Shown here one piece after another: positions 36,714-45,414 of a DNA stretch of 64,000 nucleotides. The notes under the pieces were generated by a model that was not told the DNA's origin, searched no databases, and saw only the letters and a list, made by a program, of their open reading frames with translations. The stretch covers positions 777,171 through 841,170 of the forward strand of contig NZ_JAPELL010000001.1 of the NCBI RefSeq assembly GCF_026094475.1, in the 5' to 3' direction. This stretch comes from Homoserinimonas sedimenticola. GTDB taxonomy: Bacteria > Actinomycetota > Actinomycetes > Actinomycetales > Microbacteriaceae. The stretch's first letter is position 1. The number at the start of each line of letters is the position of its first letter. Both the position numbers and the translations under genes were made by a program.

Positions 36714-37268
36714 ATGACGCGCATCATCGCCGGGTTCGCCGGATCGCTCGCCATCGCGGTGCCTCCCAAGGGCACCCGGCCCACGAGCGACCGGGTGCGG
36801 GAGGCGATCTTCTCCGCGCTCGAAGCCCGGGACGCCATCGCCGGCGCGACCGTGTTCGATCTCTACGCGGGATCAGGCGCGCTGGGGCTCGAGGCGGCGA
36901 GTCGCGGCGCCGCAAGCGTGACGCTTGTCGAGAGGAATGCCGCGGCATCCGCCATCTGCCGCCGCAACGCCCAGCTGATCTCGTCGCGCGCTCCCCGGGG
37001 CGTGCGCATCACTGTCGCGCCGGTCTCGGTGCAGAGCTTCCTCACCAGCGGGCCCCCTCCCGCCGACCTCGTCTTCATGGACCCGCCCTACGACCTCGGC
37101 GATGACGCCCTCTCGGCCGATCTCGCCGCGCTGCCGCTCGCGCCCGGGGCGATCGTGCTCGTGGAGCGCTCGTCCCGCTCGGCAGAGCCGACCTGGCCCG
37201 TCGGCCTCGAACTCGACCGCAGCAAGCGGCATGGCGACACCACCCTGTGGTGGGCGTCGGCGGAATAG
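36714..37268 (+). CDS. rsmD: 16S rRNA (guanine-N2)-methyltransferase RsmD
   Basis: 184 aa. SAM-binding DLYAGSGALGLEAASRGA and catalytic DPPY in VFMDPPYDLG, with the characteristic N-terminus RIIAGFAGSLAI...TRPTSDRVREAIFSALE. Methylates m2G966-equivalent of 16S rRNA. The frame is open to 36612, but the ATG at 36714 follows TACGCT and six bases. Confidence 0.95.
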   Translation: MTRIIAGFAGSLAIAVPPKGTRPTSDRVREAIFSALEARDAIAGATVFDLYAGSGALGLEAASRGAASVTLVERNAAASAICRRNAQLISSRAPRGVRITVAPVSVQSFLTSGPPPADLVFMDPPYDLGDDALSADLAALPLAPGAIVLVERSSRSAEPTWPVGLELDRSKRHGDTTLWWASAE

Positions 37269-37394
37269 CTGCTGCAAACACTCCTCCACAGCGCCCAGAT
37301 CTTGGCGTTGTGCACAGAGTGCCTGCGCTGTCGCGTGACCGCTGTCGTCGCTCAGTAGCGTTCCCGTGCCCTCGAGGCGCGAAAGGAACCACTG

Positions 37395-39653
37395 ATGATG
37401 CCACGCCGCATGACCACCGCCGCCAGCGCGGCACTGCTTGCACTCGTGCTCGGGGGATGCTCCTTCCCCGCATTCGCCGAGCGCCCCCTCGTCGAAGTCG
37501 GGACGGAACGGATCGATGTTCCCGAGTCAATGCTTCCGAGCGAAGACTCGATCTCGGTGGGCGCGATCCTTCCCGCCACCGACGGGGCGCCCTGGGCCTT
37601 CGGCGGAGCTCGCGCTCCCGTCGGCGGTACGGCCGAACCGACCGTGTGGACGAGTTCCGACGGGCGCACGTGGACCGATGCCGTGGTCGACGACGTCGAC
37701 GGCTCCTTCTCGGGAACGCTCGCCGGTAGCGCAGAGATCACGGCGCTCGCGGGCGAGGTGTGGAAGGACGGCCGCTACACCCCTGCTCTCTGGACTTCGC
37801 ACGACCGGATGACCTGGACGCCGGTCGCCGTGCCGGGAAGCTTCGCCGCGTCGGGCCAGATCGATCTCGTCACCGTGGTCGGCTCAGAGGTACATCTGAT
37901 CTCGACCGACAACGAGGGGGCGGCGACGGGAGTCACGATCGCCGATGGGGAGCCCCGTGAGCTGAGCCTTCCCGCGGTTGAGGGAGAGGACCTCCTCAAC
38001 GTCGGCGGACTCGCTGGCAACGGCGAGGGCACTCTACTGCTCACGACCGCACCCTCTCCTCGCGGCGTGAGCGCCGCGACGGTCACCTACCTGTCGGACG
38101 ACGGCGGTGCGACGTGGAAGCGCGGCGGAGAGATCGGCGACGAGGCAAGTTGGGTTGCCGCGGTAGCCCCTGTGCGCGACGGCTTCGTCGCAACGGGATC
38201 CGTCGCCGACGCAGCGGGCACCGCTCAGGCCAGGGCATGGTTCTCCCACGATGGCGAATCCTGGCGCGAGGAGGCCCTTCCCTTCGGCAACTACGAGGGC
38301 TGGCAGCCGACGGCGGCAGGAACATGGCTCGGCGTTCCCAGCACGTCGGACGGGGGACTTGTCGTCATGCTTGCGGCCGATAACGCGCTGAAGGCCGCGA
38401 TCCTGCATCGCGATGCGGAGGGCGCGTGGCAGAACGTGACACTCACCGCGGCCACCCCCGGGAACGGTGTCGGCGGCTATGCCGCCATGTCGGGTGAGCA
38501 GATTGTCGGCCTCACCAGTGGAAGCGGAGAGATCCGCCTCGGTCGGGTTGTCGACGGGTCGTGGCATCGGACGATGACGCTATCGAAGCGCGAGGACATC
38601 CTTCGGATCACAGATGTTCACACCACGAAGGAGGGAGCCGGTCTCACGCTTTCGCGCCCCGCCTTCACCTACTCACCGCTCGGATGGTGGCGCTCCTTCT
38701 CGGAGATCAGTGGCGGGATGCTCCGTGGCGGAGAGATCGTGGAGGCCCGTCTCGTGCCAAGCCGACTCGAATCTCTCACCTCCACCGAGCACCTCCGAGT
38801 GCCCGAGGGCGAACTCGTGCTGGGGACCGAATTCACGGCGACCGGCGAGGTGCTCGTACACGGTTACTTCCGCGCGACGGAGAGCGAAAAGCACCAGGCC
38901 GTCACGGGCTTCCCCACCGCCGGGGTACTCTCTCCCGACGCTCTCCACTATTTTGACGGCGAGTGGATCGCCGTTATGGAGAGGCGAGCATCGGCGGCGG
39001 TCGGTACGCCGACCTACACAGAAGTGTGGTCGTCGACCGACGGCATCACGTGGAGCAAGAAGACGGATGCCGCGGGTGACGGCGCGAACACCGACGGAAC
39101 CAGCACGGGCTACTCGGCATCATGCGTGCTCCCTGACGGTTCGCTCCTGCTCGTCGGGCATAAACGTGATGCGGCGGACCGCTACTTCCCCACTGCCTGG
39201 AGATTCGACGACGAATGGCTGGAGGTCGATCTGGGCGATGCGGCGGCGCGCGAGGGCTACGCCACGAGCTGCGCCTCTCGAGACGACGGCATCGTCCTCT
39301 CCCTCGCCACGCAGGGTCACCGAACACTCATGCACAGTGTCGACGGCACGAATTGGGCCGCCGTGTTCGACGCGGAGCCCTGGATGGTGTTCGCTGACCC
39401 CATCGCCGTCGACGGGGGCTACGCGTCGGCCGGCATATGGCGAGATGGCGCGCACGAGGTCGGTGCGGTGTGGCTCTCCGCGGACGGCACGGAATGGACC
39501 CCGGTCGCGATCCCGGCGCCCCGCCCGTTCGGCGTCACGCGGATCGACGCCGTCGGGGACGACCTACTCGTGTCGCGCTCCGCAGACTCCGGGGCGCCAG
39601 TCCTCATGATCCGGAACATCGCAGATGCGATTCAGGAGCACGCGACTCGATGA
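37395..39653 (+). CDS. Secreted lipoprotein with Asp-box (BNR) repeats, probable beta-propeller
   Basis: 752 aa. Signal peptide with lipobox LALVLGGC, so it is anchored outside the membrane. At least seven Asp-box-like motifs recur: SSDGRTW, SHDRMTW, SDDGGATW, SHDGESW, SSTDGITW, SVDGTNW and SADGTEW. They indicate a sialidase-type beta-propeller or two. Catalytic residues of sialidases are not evident, so it is likely a binding or structural protein. GAAAGG precedes the ATG at 37395; TAGCGT (37357-37362) may be its -10. Converges on thiL with a 4 bp gap. Function unknown. Confidence 0.8.
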   Translation: MMPRRMTTAASAALLALVLGGCSFPAFAERPLVEVGTERIDVPESMLPSEDSISVGAILPATDGAPWAFGGARAPVGGTAEPTVWTSSDGRTWTDAVVDDVDGSFSGTLAGSAEITALAGEVWKDGRYTPALWTSHDRMTWTPVAVPGSFAASGQIDLVTVVGSEVHLISTDNEGAATGVTIADGEPRELSLPAVEGEDLLNVGGLAGNGEGTLLLTTAPSPRGVSAATVTYLSDDGGATWKRGGEIGDEASWVAAVAPVRDGFVATGSVADAAGTAQARAWFSHDGESWREEALPFGNYEGWQPTAAGTWLGVPSTSDGGLVVMLAADNALKAAILHRDAEGAWQNVTLTAATPGNGVGGYAAMSGEQIVGLTSGSGEIRLGRVVDGSWHRTMTLSKREDILRITDVHTTKEGAGLTLSRPAFTYSPLGWWRSFSEISGGMLRGGEIVEARLVPSRLESLTSTEHLRVPEGELVLGTEFTATGEVLVHGYFRATESEKHQAVTGFPTAGVLSPDALHYFDGEWIAVMERRASAAVGTPTYTEVWSSTDGITWSKKTDAAGDGANTDGTSTGYSASCVLPDGSLLLVGHKRDAADRYFPTAWRFDDEWLEVDLGDAAAREGYATSCASRDDGIVLSLATQGHRTLMHSVDGTNWAAVFDAEPWMVFADPIAVDGGYASAGIWRDGAHEVGAVWLSADGTEWTPVAIPAPRPFGVTRIDAVGDDLLVSRSADSGAPVLMIRNIADAIQEHATR

Positions 39654-39657
39654 GGAC

Positions 39658-40632
39658 TCAGCCGAGACCGCCCGCCCAGCCCTCGTAAGGGTCCCAACCC
39701 TCAACATCGTGCGGCGCGCCATCCAGCAGCACCTCGGAGCCGGCAGGCTCGACCACGGTTCCCACCCGGCGAAAGCCGCCGGGGAGCGGTGCCCCCGGAG
39801 GGAAGGTTGCGAAGAGCGAATGATCCTCCCCACCCGCGAGAGCAAGAGCGACGTCCTCCCCGAGCGTCGCCGAATCGAAGTCGATGCTCACCCCGCTCGC
39901 CTGCGCAACACGCGCCGCATCCCGGGCGAGACCGTCGCTCAGGTCGAGCATCGCCGTAGCCCCCGCGGCAGCCGCGAGTGCGCCATCCGCAATTGGCGGG
40001 GACGGCCGGCGCTGGGCGAGCGTGCGGTCAGCGACAGCGGATGCCCGTGCCGCATCCGGCTCGCCAGCCTCGTCCACGCCCTCGCTGAAGAGCAAGCGCA
40101 GCCCTGCCGCCGCCGCACCGAGCGCCCCCGACACGGCCACGACATCGCCCGGCCGCGCCCCGGAGCGGGTGACAAGCGGCCGTCCCTCCAGGTCGCCGAA
40201 CGCCGTCACGGCGAAGGTCATGGTCGGCGACACGGAGAGATCGCCGCCCACAACGCCGCAGCCGGGCGCGAGCGCCTCGCAGGCGTCGCGGAGACCATCG
40301 GCGATCTCCTCGAGGGCGGTCACCGGCGTGTCAGATGGGAGGGCGAGCGCCACGACGAGGGCGGTCGGCGTGGCACCCATCGCCGCGACATCCGACAGGT
40401 TTGTCGCCGCCGCCTTCCAGCCGAGGTCGTACGGGCTCGACCAGGCGAGCCTGAAGTCGGGGCCGTGGATCATCATGTCCGTCGTGACGACGAAACGGCC
40501 GTCCGACGCTGCGAGCACGGCGGCGTCATCGCCCGGCCCCAGCAGGGTCGCCCGCGACTCCGGCAGGCGCGGAAAGATGCGGCGGAGGGCGCCGGCCTCC
40601 CCGGCGGACGAGAGGGTCTCGGCGTCGCACAT
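39658..40632 (-). CDS. thiL: Thiamine-monophosphate kinase ThiL
   Basis: 324 aa AIR-synthase-like kinase making thiamine diphosphate. GPGDDAAVL (32-40), TTDMMIHGPDFR, the Mg-binding LSDVAAMGATP, and C-terminal LDLSDGLARDAARVA are family hallmarks. ATG at 40632 is preceded by TACCGT and seven bases. Divergent from the DUF3515 gene with overlapping promoters. Confidence 0.95.
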   Translation of the reverse strand: MCDAETLSSAGEAGALRRIFPRLPESRATLLGPGDDAAVLAASDGRFVVTTDMMIHGPDFRLAWSSPYDLGWKAAATNLSDVAAMGATPTALVVALALPSDTPVTALEEIADGLRDACEALAPGCGVVGGDLSVSPTMTFAVTAFGDLEGRPLVTRSGARPGDVVAVSGALGAAAAGLRLLFSEGVDEAGEPDAARASAVADRTLAQRRPSPPIADGALAAAAGATAMLDLSDGLARDAARVAQASGVSIDFDSATLGEDVALALAGGEDHSLFATFPPGAPLPGGFRRVGTVVEPAGSEVLLDGAPHDVEGWDPYEGWAGGLG

Positions 40633-40639
40633 GATTCAC

Positions 40640-40649
40640 ACGGTAGCCT
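40640..40649. promoter_or_regulatory. Overlapping divergent -10 elements of thiL and the DUF3515 gene
   Basis: Minus strand TACCGT (40645-40640) ends seven bases before the thiL ATG; plus strand TAGCCT (40644-40649) ends seven bases before the DUF3515 ATG at 40657. The two share the bases at 40644-40645, so only one RNA polymerase could occupy the site at a time. Confidence 0.5.
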
Positions 40650-40656
40650 GACAGCG

Positions 40657-41160
40657 ATGTTCTCGAAGACCCGAACGGCCCGCGTTCTCGCCGCCGCCGG
40701 CACGATCGCCGCCCTGAGCGGGTGCTCCCCCGTCGTTCCCATGACAGCCGCCCCGGATGCAACGTCAGTCGAGTGCGCCGACGTGACGGTGCGACTGCCC
40801 GACGCCATCGACGAACTCGAGCGCAGGGAGACCGACGCACAGTCGACAGCGGCGTGGGGCTCACCCGCCGCCGTATTCTTCCACTGCGGCGTCGAGGTCC
40901 CCGGCCCGTCCGCCCTTCCGTGCTTCTCGGTGCGCGGCATCGACTGGCTGCGCGACGACGCGGATGCCCCCACCTTCGTCTTCACGACCTACGGGCGCGA
41001 CCCTGCCGTGCGTGTCGTGGTCGACAGCACCGTCTCGTCGGGCACCTCGGCTCTCGTCGCCATGGCCAACGCGGTCGGTACGGTGCCCGCCGAGCGCGAA
41101 TGCACCGCCGCGGAGGACGTGCTCGGCGTGCCCGAGGTCAGCGGCGACGGCGCAGAGTAG
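40657..41160 (+). CDS. DUF3515 family lipoprotein
   Basis: 167 aa. Signal peptide ending in the lipobox IAALSGC, then a short extracytoplasmic domain with conserved cysteines (VECADVTVRLP, FFHCGVEVPGP, CFSVRGIDW). DUF3515 proteins are actinobacterial, of unknown function, and regularly lie between ddl and thiL, as here. It ends 9 bp before the convergent ddl-like gene. Confidence 0.9.
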   Translation: MFSKTRTARVLAAAGTIAALSGCSPVVPMTAAPDATSVECADVTVRLPDAIDELERRETDAQSTAAWGSPAAVFFHCGVEVPGPSALPCFSVRGIDWLRDDADAPTFVFTTYGRDPAVRVVVDSTVSSGTSALVAMANAVGTVPAERECTAAEDVLGVPEVSGDGAE

Positions 41161-41169
41161 GCCTCTCCC

Positions 41170-42312
41170 CTACCCGCGTGGGCCGTCGAGGCCCACGAGC
41201 TTGCCCGCGATGCCGCCGGCGGCGCGCAGTGCGGCGCCCGAGCCGAAGCCTCCTGCGGGGAGCGTGAAGGGCTTGTCGCGGGCCTCGACGAGGGCATCGC
41301 GCAGCACCTCCGCGGCGGGCCGCTGCGGCGCCCAGAGGTAGAGCGACATGGCCCCGGGGATCGAGTTGACCTCGTTGACATAGAGCTCGCCGCTGGCCTC
41401 ATCAAGCAGCAGGTCGACGCGCACGATGCCGGTCAGGCCGGTCGCGTCGGCGACACGGCGCGCAAGCTCGGCGGCACGGTCGGCGACCGTCTCGGGGACG
41501 TCGGCCGGGAATTCGCGCGGGGCGCTCGTGAGCCCGGCATCCGCTCCCGCCTCGCCCGCGAGGTACTTCTCGGCGTAGGAGTAGAGCCCCGACTCGCTGT
41601 TGCCGCGCAGCGGCTTCTCCAACTGCGTGACCTCAAGCGTGGGAGCCGTGCGGAAGCTGATGTTCAGGTCGACGAGTTCCGGACGATAGGGCTCAAGCAC
41701 GGCGCCGGCCCGCAGGTGCGTGCTCGCCTTGCCGATCGCCCGCGCCGCGGCGATGTCGTCGACGATCTCGATGCCGATCGAGGAGCCGCCGAAGCGAGGC
41801 TTGACGATGTACGGCCCCCCGAAGCTCGGCTCGCTCAGCTGCGAGAGCGGTTCGCGCGGGAGCGAGGGGATGCCCGCGGTCGCCATGAGCCCGCCGAAGG
41901 CGAGCTTGTCCATGCCGACCGCCCCGGCGAAGAGGCTCGACCCGGTTGCGGGGATGCCCAGCAGACTGAAGAGCGCCGCGGCCCCGCCGCCCTCGCCGAC
42001 ACCGCCGTGGAGGCACAGCAGCGCCGCTTCAGGGCTGAGCTCGTCCTCCCCGAAGCGCTTCTTGATGAAGAGGCCCGCGTTCTCACCGAGCCGCACATCG
42101 ATGGCCTTGGAACCCTTCGGCACGCCCTCGAGGTAGTCCTTCGCCTCGGTCTTGTTCGGCACGAGGAAGAATCCGCCGGCGGGTGCCCAATAGAGGGGCA
42201 ACACGGTGTCGCCCGCGTCGAGAAGTACGCGCTCCGACTGGAGGCCCGTGAGGATCGAGATCTCGTGCTCGGGAGAGGGACCTCCGAAGACGACCGCCCA
42301 GATGTTGCTCAT
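41170..42312 (-). CDS. Divergent D-alanine-D-alanine ligase-like ATP-grasp ligase
   Basis: 380 aa. N-terminal AVVFGGPSPEHEISI and C-terminal NEVNSIPGAMS are Ddl motifs, as is the central KPRFGGSSIGIEI phosphate loop. Unusual features: the ATP-side motif reads HGGVGEGG where Ddl has HGxxGEDG, and the E-x-EL-V segment is replaced by LEPYRPELVDLNISF. It sits in the classical ddl position next to DUF3515 and thiL, so it may be the housekeeping Ddl or a relative with another second substrate. GGAGG lies only three bases from the ATG. Last gene of the hydrolase-murF-like-ddl operon. Confidence 0.8.
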   Translation of the reverse strand: MSNIWAVVFGGPSPEHEISILTGLQSERVLLDAGDTVLPLYWAPAGGFFLVPNKTEAKDYLEGVPKGSKAIDVRLGENAGLFIKKRFGEDELSPEAALLCLHGGVGEGGGAAALFSLLGIPATGSSLFAGAVGMDKLAFGGLMATAGIPSLPREPLSQLSEPSFGGPYIVKPRFGGSSIGIEIVDDIAAARAIGKASTHLRAGAVLEPYRPELVDLNISFRTAPTLEVTQLEKPLRGNSESGLYSYAEKYLAGEAGADAGLTSAPREFPADVPETVADRAAELARRVADATGLTGIVRVDLLLDEASGELYVNEVNSIPGAMSLYLWAPQRPAAEVLRDALVEARDKPFTLPAGGFGSGAALRAAGGIAGKLVGLDGPRG

Positions 42313-42402
42313 GTTCCTCCGGCGCGCGACGCGCTAACGTGCGGCCCGCATCCGGCCTGATCACCGGCCAGCCCCGATGCGTCCCCTCAGGCGCTTCGCC
42401 GA

Positions 42403-43968
42403 TCAGGGGTAGTGGTCTGGCAGGTCGTTCTCATAGAGGATAACGCCTCGGTCCCCCGCCTGATCGAGAGCCGCCTGCACCGCGTCTGGCCTGCGATCGA
42501 AGACCAGCGCGGGATGCGCTGCGCCCTCCGCACCCGCGAGCAGCGCCGCGCGGTTGGTGCGGCCGACGACGAGCAGGGTTCCGCCGCGTGCGGTGACGGA
42601 TGCTGCGAATGCCCGGTTGCGCTCGAACTGCACGCTGCCCAGCTCGACCATGCCCGGGGTGACCACGACGAGGGTTCCCCCGCGCTCCTCCGCGAGGGCT
42701 GCCGCCCCCTCGAGGGCACGCTCGGACCCCACGGGGTTGGAGTTGTAGGTGTCGTCGATGATGACGGTGCCGTTCGGTGCCTCCTGCACCTCGGCGCGGT
42801 GCTGCGAACCGGGCAGGGCCGTGAGCCGCGGGCCGATCGCCGCCGGCTCCATCCCAAGGGCGAGCGCGATGCCGACCGTGACGGCGACGTTGACCGCGTG
42901 CCCCGTGCCCGAGAGCTCGAGGGGTGCCGTCGAGGTGCCGGCGGGCGTCGCCATCGTGACGACGCCGGTTGCGGCATCCACCACCACGTCGGCCTCAGTG
43001 CCAGGCACTGTGGAGACCGTGATGACGCGTTTGCCCTCGGCGCGGCAGCGTTCGATGAGGGCCCGCAGCTCCGGCTCATCGACGGGCAGCACGACCGTCT
43101 TGGCGCGCTCGGTGATCTCGCCCTTGGCGCGGGCGATGGTCTCCTTGGTCTTCATGCGGGCGAGGTGGGCCTCGCCGATGGTCGTGATGGCCGCGACATC
43201 CGGGGGGAAGCTTTCGCTGAGCTCGCGGATCTCGCCGGGGCCGTAGACACCCATCTCGGCCACGAAGACCTCGGTGCCGGGCACGACCCGGTCGTTGACG
43301 GCACGGGAGAGGCCCATGAGGTTGTTGAAGGATGCCGGGCTTGCGACAACCGAGAACGCTCCCGCGAGCACGTGGGCGACATAGCCCTTGGTCGAAGTCT
43401 TGCCGTAGGAGCCCGTGATGGCCACGACGGTGGGGCGCACCTGGCCGAGGCGTTTGCGTGCGCTCACGAGGTATTTGTGCGAGAGGCGCTTCTCGACGGC
43501 GTTCATGGGCACGAGCACGGCATCCATGAGCACGGGCGCGAGGAGGATCGTGAGCGCGGCTCCCGCAGCGCCGAGGATCCACCAGAAGAGCGCCCCGATC
43601 GCCAGCAGCGCGACCGAGAACGCGAGGGCAAGGCGCCGGGCCCGGGGTGTCCAGTTGAGGGGCGCGCTCGTGCCGCGCACACCGAGCCCGAACGGGAGGA
43701 GCGCGGCGGCGAGGAGGGCGAGGAGCGCGGTAATGGCGGAGGCCAGCTCAGCCCCCGCGACGCCGAGGAGCACGGCGGCCGCCACGAGGAGCAGGGCGAG
43801 CGCTGTCGTGATCGCGTTCTCGATCCGGCGCGCCACCCAGAGTGCGGCGATGCGGCCGACCCAGCCGGCGATGTAGTGCTCGCGCTGGGCGACGCGCAGC
43901 CAGCGCAGCACGGCAAGCGCTGCGGCGCCGAGGCCGAGCACGAGGGTCACGATCAGCAGGGGCGTCAT
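42403..43968 (-). CDS. Membrane-anchored MurF-like Mur ligase
   Basis: 521 aa. The first 165 residues form about five membrane helices (LLIVTLVLGLGAAALAVLRW, AITTALALLLVAAAVLLGVAG and others). The rest is the ATPase and C-terminal domain of a Mur ligase: GSYGKTSTKGY P-loop, FNNLMGLSRAV, EMGVYGPGEI, and DDTYNSNPVG, which is closest to MurF. The usual N-terminal UDP-sugar domain is missing and replaced by the membrane part. Its ATG overlaps the hydrolase stop (TGATG). Substrate unknown; a lipid-linked or membrane-bound amino acid acceptor is suggested by the architecture. Confidence 0.82.
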   Translation of the reverse strand: MTPLLIVTLVLGLGAAALAVLRWLRVAQREHYIAGWVGRIAALWVARRIENAITTALALLLVAAAVLLGVAGAELASAITALLALLAAALLPFGLGVRGTSAPLNWTPRARRLALAFSVALLAIGALFWWILGAAGAALTILLAPVLMDAVLVPMNAVEKRLSHKYLVSARKRLGQVRPTVVAITGSYGKTSTKGYVAHVLAGAFSVVASPASFNNLMGLSRAVNDRVVPGTEVFVAEMGVYGPGEIRELSESFPPDVAAITTIGEAHLARMKTKETIARAKGEITERAKTVVLPVDEPELRALIERCRAEGKRVITVSTVPGTEADVVVDAATGVVTMATPAGTSTAPLELSGTGHAVNVAVTVGIALALGMEPAAIGPRLTALPGSQHRAEVQEAPNGTVIIDDTYNSNPVGSERALEGAAALAEERGGTLVVVTPGMVELGSVQFERNRAFAASVTARGGTLLVVGRTNRAALLAGAEGAAHPALVFDRRPDAVQAALDQAGDRGVILYENDLPDHYP

Positions 43969-44702
43969 CAAGGCAGCTCCTCCAGCAGGTCGAGTAGTTC
44001 TTCGCGGACGGCGGTGACAAGCTCGCCCTCCAGCAGGTGGCCGGTACCGGGGACGATGCGGAAGCGCGCTCCCGCGATCAGCTCGCTCGCAGCACGACCG
44101 GCGTCGGCGGGGGCGGCGGTGTCGTGCTCGCCCCACACCGTCCGCACGGGAGCGCTGATCTTTGCGAGGTCGTCGCGGTAGTCCTCCCCCACGACCCTCA
44201 CCATGACGTCGCGCATGACGCCCTGTGCGGCGCGGTAGTCGGCCGAGCCGTGCTTCTGCCGCTGCGCCTCGAGCGCCTTCTGCGAGACGAGTCCGCGCTT
44301 CGCGAGCCAGCGGACGAGCCGGTAGGAGGCGGCGGCCTTGGGTGCCGCCTGCAGACGCAGGAGCGGGACCCCCGTCAGCACAAGGCCCGTGACGAGCTCC
44401 GGATGCCGCGCCGCAAGCCGCACGGCGACGCGCCCGCCGAAGGAGTGCCCCACGATGACGGCGGGGCCGTTCTCGCGCAGCACGTCGACGAGGTTGGCGG
44501 CGTAGTCTTCGCTGCCCCAGGCATCCGCGGGTTCTGGCGTGATGCCGAAGCCGGGCAAGTGGATCGCGAGGGCGTCGAGGCCCTCGACCACCCTGCCGAA
44601 GTCGGCACCCGTGCGCGCCCAACCGTGAAGTGCGATCACCCGTGCGGGGCTTGCCCCCGTCTTCTCGGCAAGCAGCCGCCCGTCTGCCAACGCCGTAATC
44701 AC
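43968..44702 (-). CDS. Alpha/beta-fold hydrolase
   Basis: 244 aa. Oxyanion-side HGWART, nucleophile elbow GHSFGG, acid GEHDTAAP and histidine GHLLEGE complete the triad. Family members are esterases, lipases or small-amide hydrolases. The GTG at 44702 is chosen because TACTGT lies six bases upstream; the frame is open to 44861 but without likeness. It overlaps the MurF-like gene by one base, so the hydrolase, the MurF-like ligase and the Ddl-like ligase form one transcription unit. Confidence 0.85.
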   Translation of the reverse strand: MITALADGRLLAEKTGASPARVIALHGWARTGADFGRVVEGLDALAIHLPGFGITPEPADAWGSEDYAANLVDVLRENGPAVIVGHSFGGRVAVRLAARHPELVTGLVLTGVPLLRLQAAPKAAASYRLVRWLAKRGLVSQKALEAQRQKHGSADYRAAQGVMRDVMVRVVGEDYRDDLAKISAPVRTVWGEHDTAAPADAGRAASELIAGARFRIVPGTGHLLEGELVTAVREELLDLLEELP

Positions 44703-44708
44703 CCAGCC

Positions 44709-44714
44709 ACAGTA
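44709..44714 (-). promoter_or_regulatory. Leaderless-type -10 (TACTGT) of the hydrolase/MurF-like/Ddl-like operon
   Basis: TACTGT, GGCTGG, GTG at 44702. Confidence 0.5.
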
Positions 44715-44954
44715 CACCGAGGCCTCCCTGGGCGGTGGGCTGACGAGCCGACCCGCGGGCACGGAGAACTCGCCCTCAGATCGTTGGGGACGCGAGTATG
44801 CGATCCAGCGGGCCACTGATCTGGTTGTGCCTCTCGTGCGGGCTGCGATCGGTCGTTCCACGGCAACCCAGCTCGTCGAGAATCACCTCGAGGAGTCGCT
44901 CATTCGAAGGACGGCAGCGCTATTCGGCCTGACCAGATCGAGAGGCGTATCCCG
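44715..44954. other. Gene-poor stretch between the hydrolase operon and the RHS array
   Basis: No convincing coding frame on either strand. The base composition becomes AT-richer towards 44950, marking the edge of the RHS-associated low-GC region. Confidence 0.5.
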
Positions 44955-45146
44955 TCAACTAAGCGACCCCAGAAGGACGACTGCTGTGATGACTGTGAGT
45001 GCCACCAGGGCGCCGGCGACGCCGATCCAGAGTGGGCGCAGCTGCGCTCGTCGCCCCTTGAACGCGTAGGTACCAGCCAAGAGCGCAAACAGAACCAGGG
45101 TCGCCGCGACGCCGATTAGGAGGAAACAACCACGATCGAGTTCCAT
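44955..45146 (-). CDS. Small two-helix membrane protein (candidate orphan immunity)
   Basis: 63 aa, MELDRGCFLLIGVAATLVLF...; two hydrophobic helices (about 8-24 and 38-60) joined by a basic loop KGRRAQLR. It lies just downstream of the degenerate third RHS tip, the same relative position as the other small membrane genes here. No good Shine-Dalgarno. Homologues are not known to me; immunity is inference from position and shape. Confidence 0.4.
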   Translation of the reverse strand: MELDRGCFLLIGVAATLVLFALLAGTYAFKGRRAQLRPLWIGVAGALVALTVITAVVLLGSLS

Positions 45147-45258
45147 GATCAACAGTTCGGTTAGTAACGGTAGCGCTCGGTCAGAATCCACGATCGTCGC
45201 CCCGCTAGTGGGATGGATGCCGCTGGGGACTGCTGCACAAGTAGGTGACATCTGATCT

Positions 45259-45297
45259 GGGTTGCACGCGGTATACGAGTACGGGTTGGTCTCCTGC
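45259..45297 (-). repeat. Degenerate third RHS tip remnant
   Basis: On the minus strand this codes QETNPYSYTACNP, matching QEANPYSYAACNP and QEANPYAYAGCNP of the two other RHS tips, with a stop codon immediately before it. Only this 39-base core is recognisable. Confidence 0.7.
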
Positions 45298-45414
45298 TAG
45301 TACCCTTAGGATCCGATGCATTTACCAGAATGCAGCTTCTGTAGTGCATTGCTGTCAGCCTGGATTTGGCGCGACTTTTCTCCCGGCACTCGTGCTCGGC
45401 TCGCAGTCGGGCAC

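Noticed and set aside
44827-45069. 80-codon plus-strand frame as a gene
   Set aside because: No ribosome site, no recognisable fold, and it overlaps the antisense membrane-protein gene.
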